Below, piece by piece: positions 6,466-6,758 of a DNA stretch of 6,758 nucleotides (positions are counted from its first letter, which is position 1; each line of letters starts with the position of its first letter). This DNA is from JBFLVQ01 sp040758525. GTDB taxonomy: Bacteria; Acidobacteriota; Blastocatellia; Chloracidobacteriales; JADJPF01. The DNA is taken from assembly GCA_040758525.1 (NCBI GenBank), contig JBFLVQ010000524.1, forward strand, positions 1-6,758, in the 5' to 3' direction. Under the pieces are notes generated by a model that did no database searches, was not told the DNA's origin, and was given only the letters and a program-made list of their open reading frames with translations. The translations under genes were made by a program, and so were the position numbers.

Positions 6466-6758
6466 TTACTTCAAGAACTTGCTAGCTTCTGGGGAAAGGT
6501 AGTTACGAAAGATATAATCGGAATCTTGTTGTCCTTGATGACAGGTTTGACAATTGGCTAACTTTCCTCTTGCTTGTATAGTTGTGCCTTCACCATTTAC
6601 TACCAGATATTCCCAATCTCCATTTTCTGGATTAAAACCTTTATTACGTTTTATCATGATGGTTAATAGTTCTGGTGATACATCATTACTTGCTGCTAGT
6701 TTCTCCTTTATGATGATGGAACCTTGAGGAAATTTTGGTCTTCTTTCAAACATCATAG
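6466..6758 (-). CDS. Cytochrome P460-like c-type heme protein (3' part, runs off the window)
   Basis: Only the C-terminal part of the gene is present. At least 96 residues are seen, counted from the first visible Met at 6756. The fragment runs FPQGSIIIKEKL, then LTIMIKRNKGFNPENGDWEY, then a c-type heme site CQTCH at residues 69-73 (bases 6538-6552), then DSDYIFRNYL. This order resembles the cytochrome P460 domain: a fP.G..i.KE strand, a MvKr..gf....gdWey strand, then C-x2-CH and D.vF near the end. The expected signal peptide and first strands are missing, so translation very probably begins beyond base 6758 and the two Met codons at the edge are internal. P460 cytochromes are periplasmic; characterised members oxidise hydroxylamine or detoxify nitrogen oxides through a Lys-crosslinked heme. 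That Lys cannot be assigned here, and many homologues lack a tested function. Confidence 0.82.
   Translation of the reverse strand, partial: MMFERRPKFPQGSIIIKEKLAASNDVSPELLTIMIKRNKGFNPENGDWEYLVVNGEGTTIQARGKLANCQTCHQGQQDSDYIFRNYLSPEASKFLK

Overview
The window looks like chromosomal DNA of a Gram-negative bacterium with moderate G+C (somewhat below half by eye, not computed). The evidence is an HlyD-type membrane-fusion subunit next to an ABC transporter, a secreted thermolysin-family protease with a long propeptide, and a probable periplasmic P460-type cytochrome c. This mix is familiar from Acidobacteriota (Blastocatellia-like) genomes, but nothing here fixes the phylum. There is no rRNA, tRNA, insertion sequence, CRISPR array or phage gene.

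Layout. (1) Bases 29-2122, + strand: a complete M4 metallopeptidase with signal peptide, FTP/PepSY-type propeptide, intact zinc catalytic domain and a C-terminal beta-sandwich domain. (2) Bases 2146-2185: a strong hairpin terminator between this gene and the convergent operon. (3) Bases 5878 down to 2197, - strand: a compact four-gene operon with gaps of 32, 41 and 9 bp. It encodes a TetR/CecR-like repressor, an FtsX/MacB-like permease, an ABC ATPase and an HlyD-type adaptor. (4) Bases 5889-5929: the probable control region of the operon, with an extended -10 box (TGC-TATAAT on the - strand) followed at about +1 to +26 by two tandem copies of AAAC-N4-GTTTC. (5) Bases 6361-6074, - strand: a small cytosolic HC2-type zinc-finger protein resembling an anti-sigma factor. 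(6) Bases 6758-6466, - strand: the 3' part of a cytochrome P460-like gene that runs off the window.

How it fits together. The repressor probably represses its own operon by covering the transcription start, and is released by an unknown ligand. The permease and ATPase would form a MacB/DevCA-like inner-membrane machine, with the HlyD protein bridging to an outer-membrane channel encoded elsewhere. The protease is transcribed towards this operon and has no evident functional tie to it. No wholly new system is visible. The most distinctive element is the tandem operator/promoter arrangement, together with a CecR-like regulator coupled to an FtsX-type rather than an ABC2-type permease.
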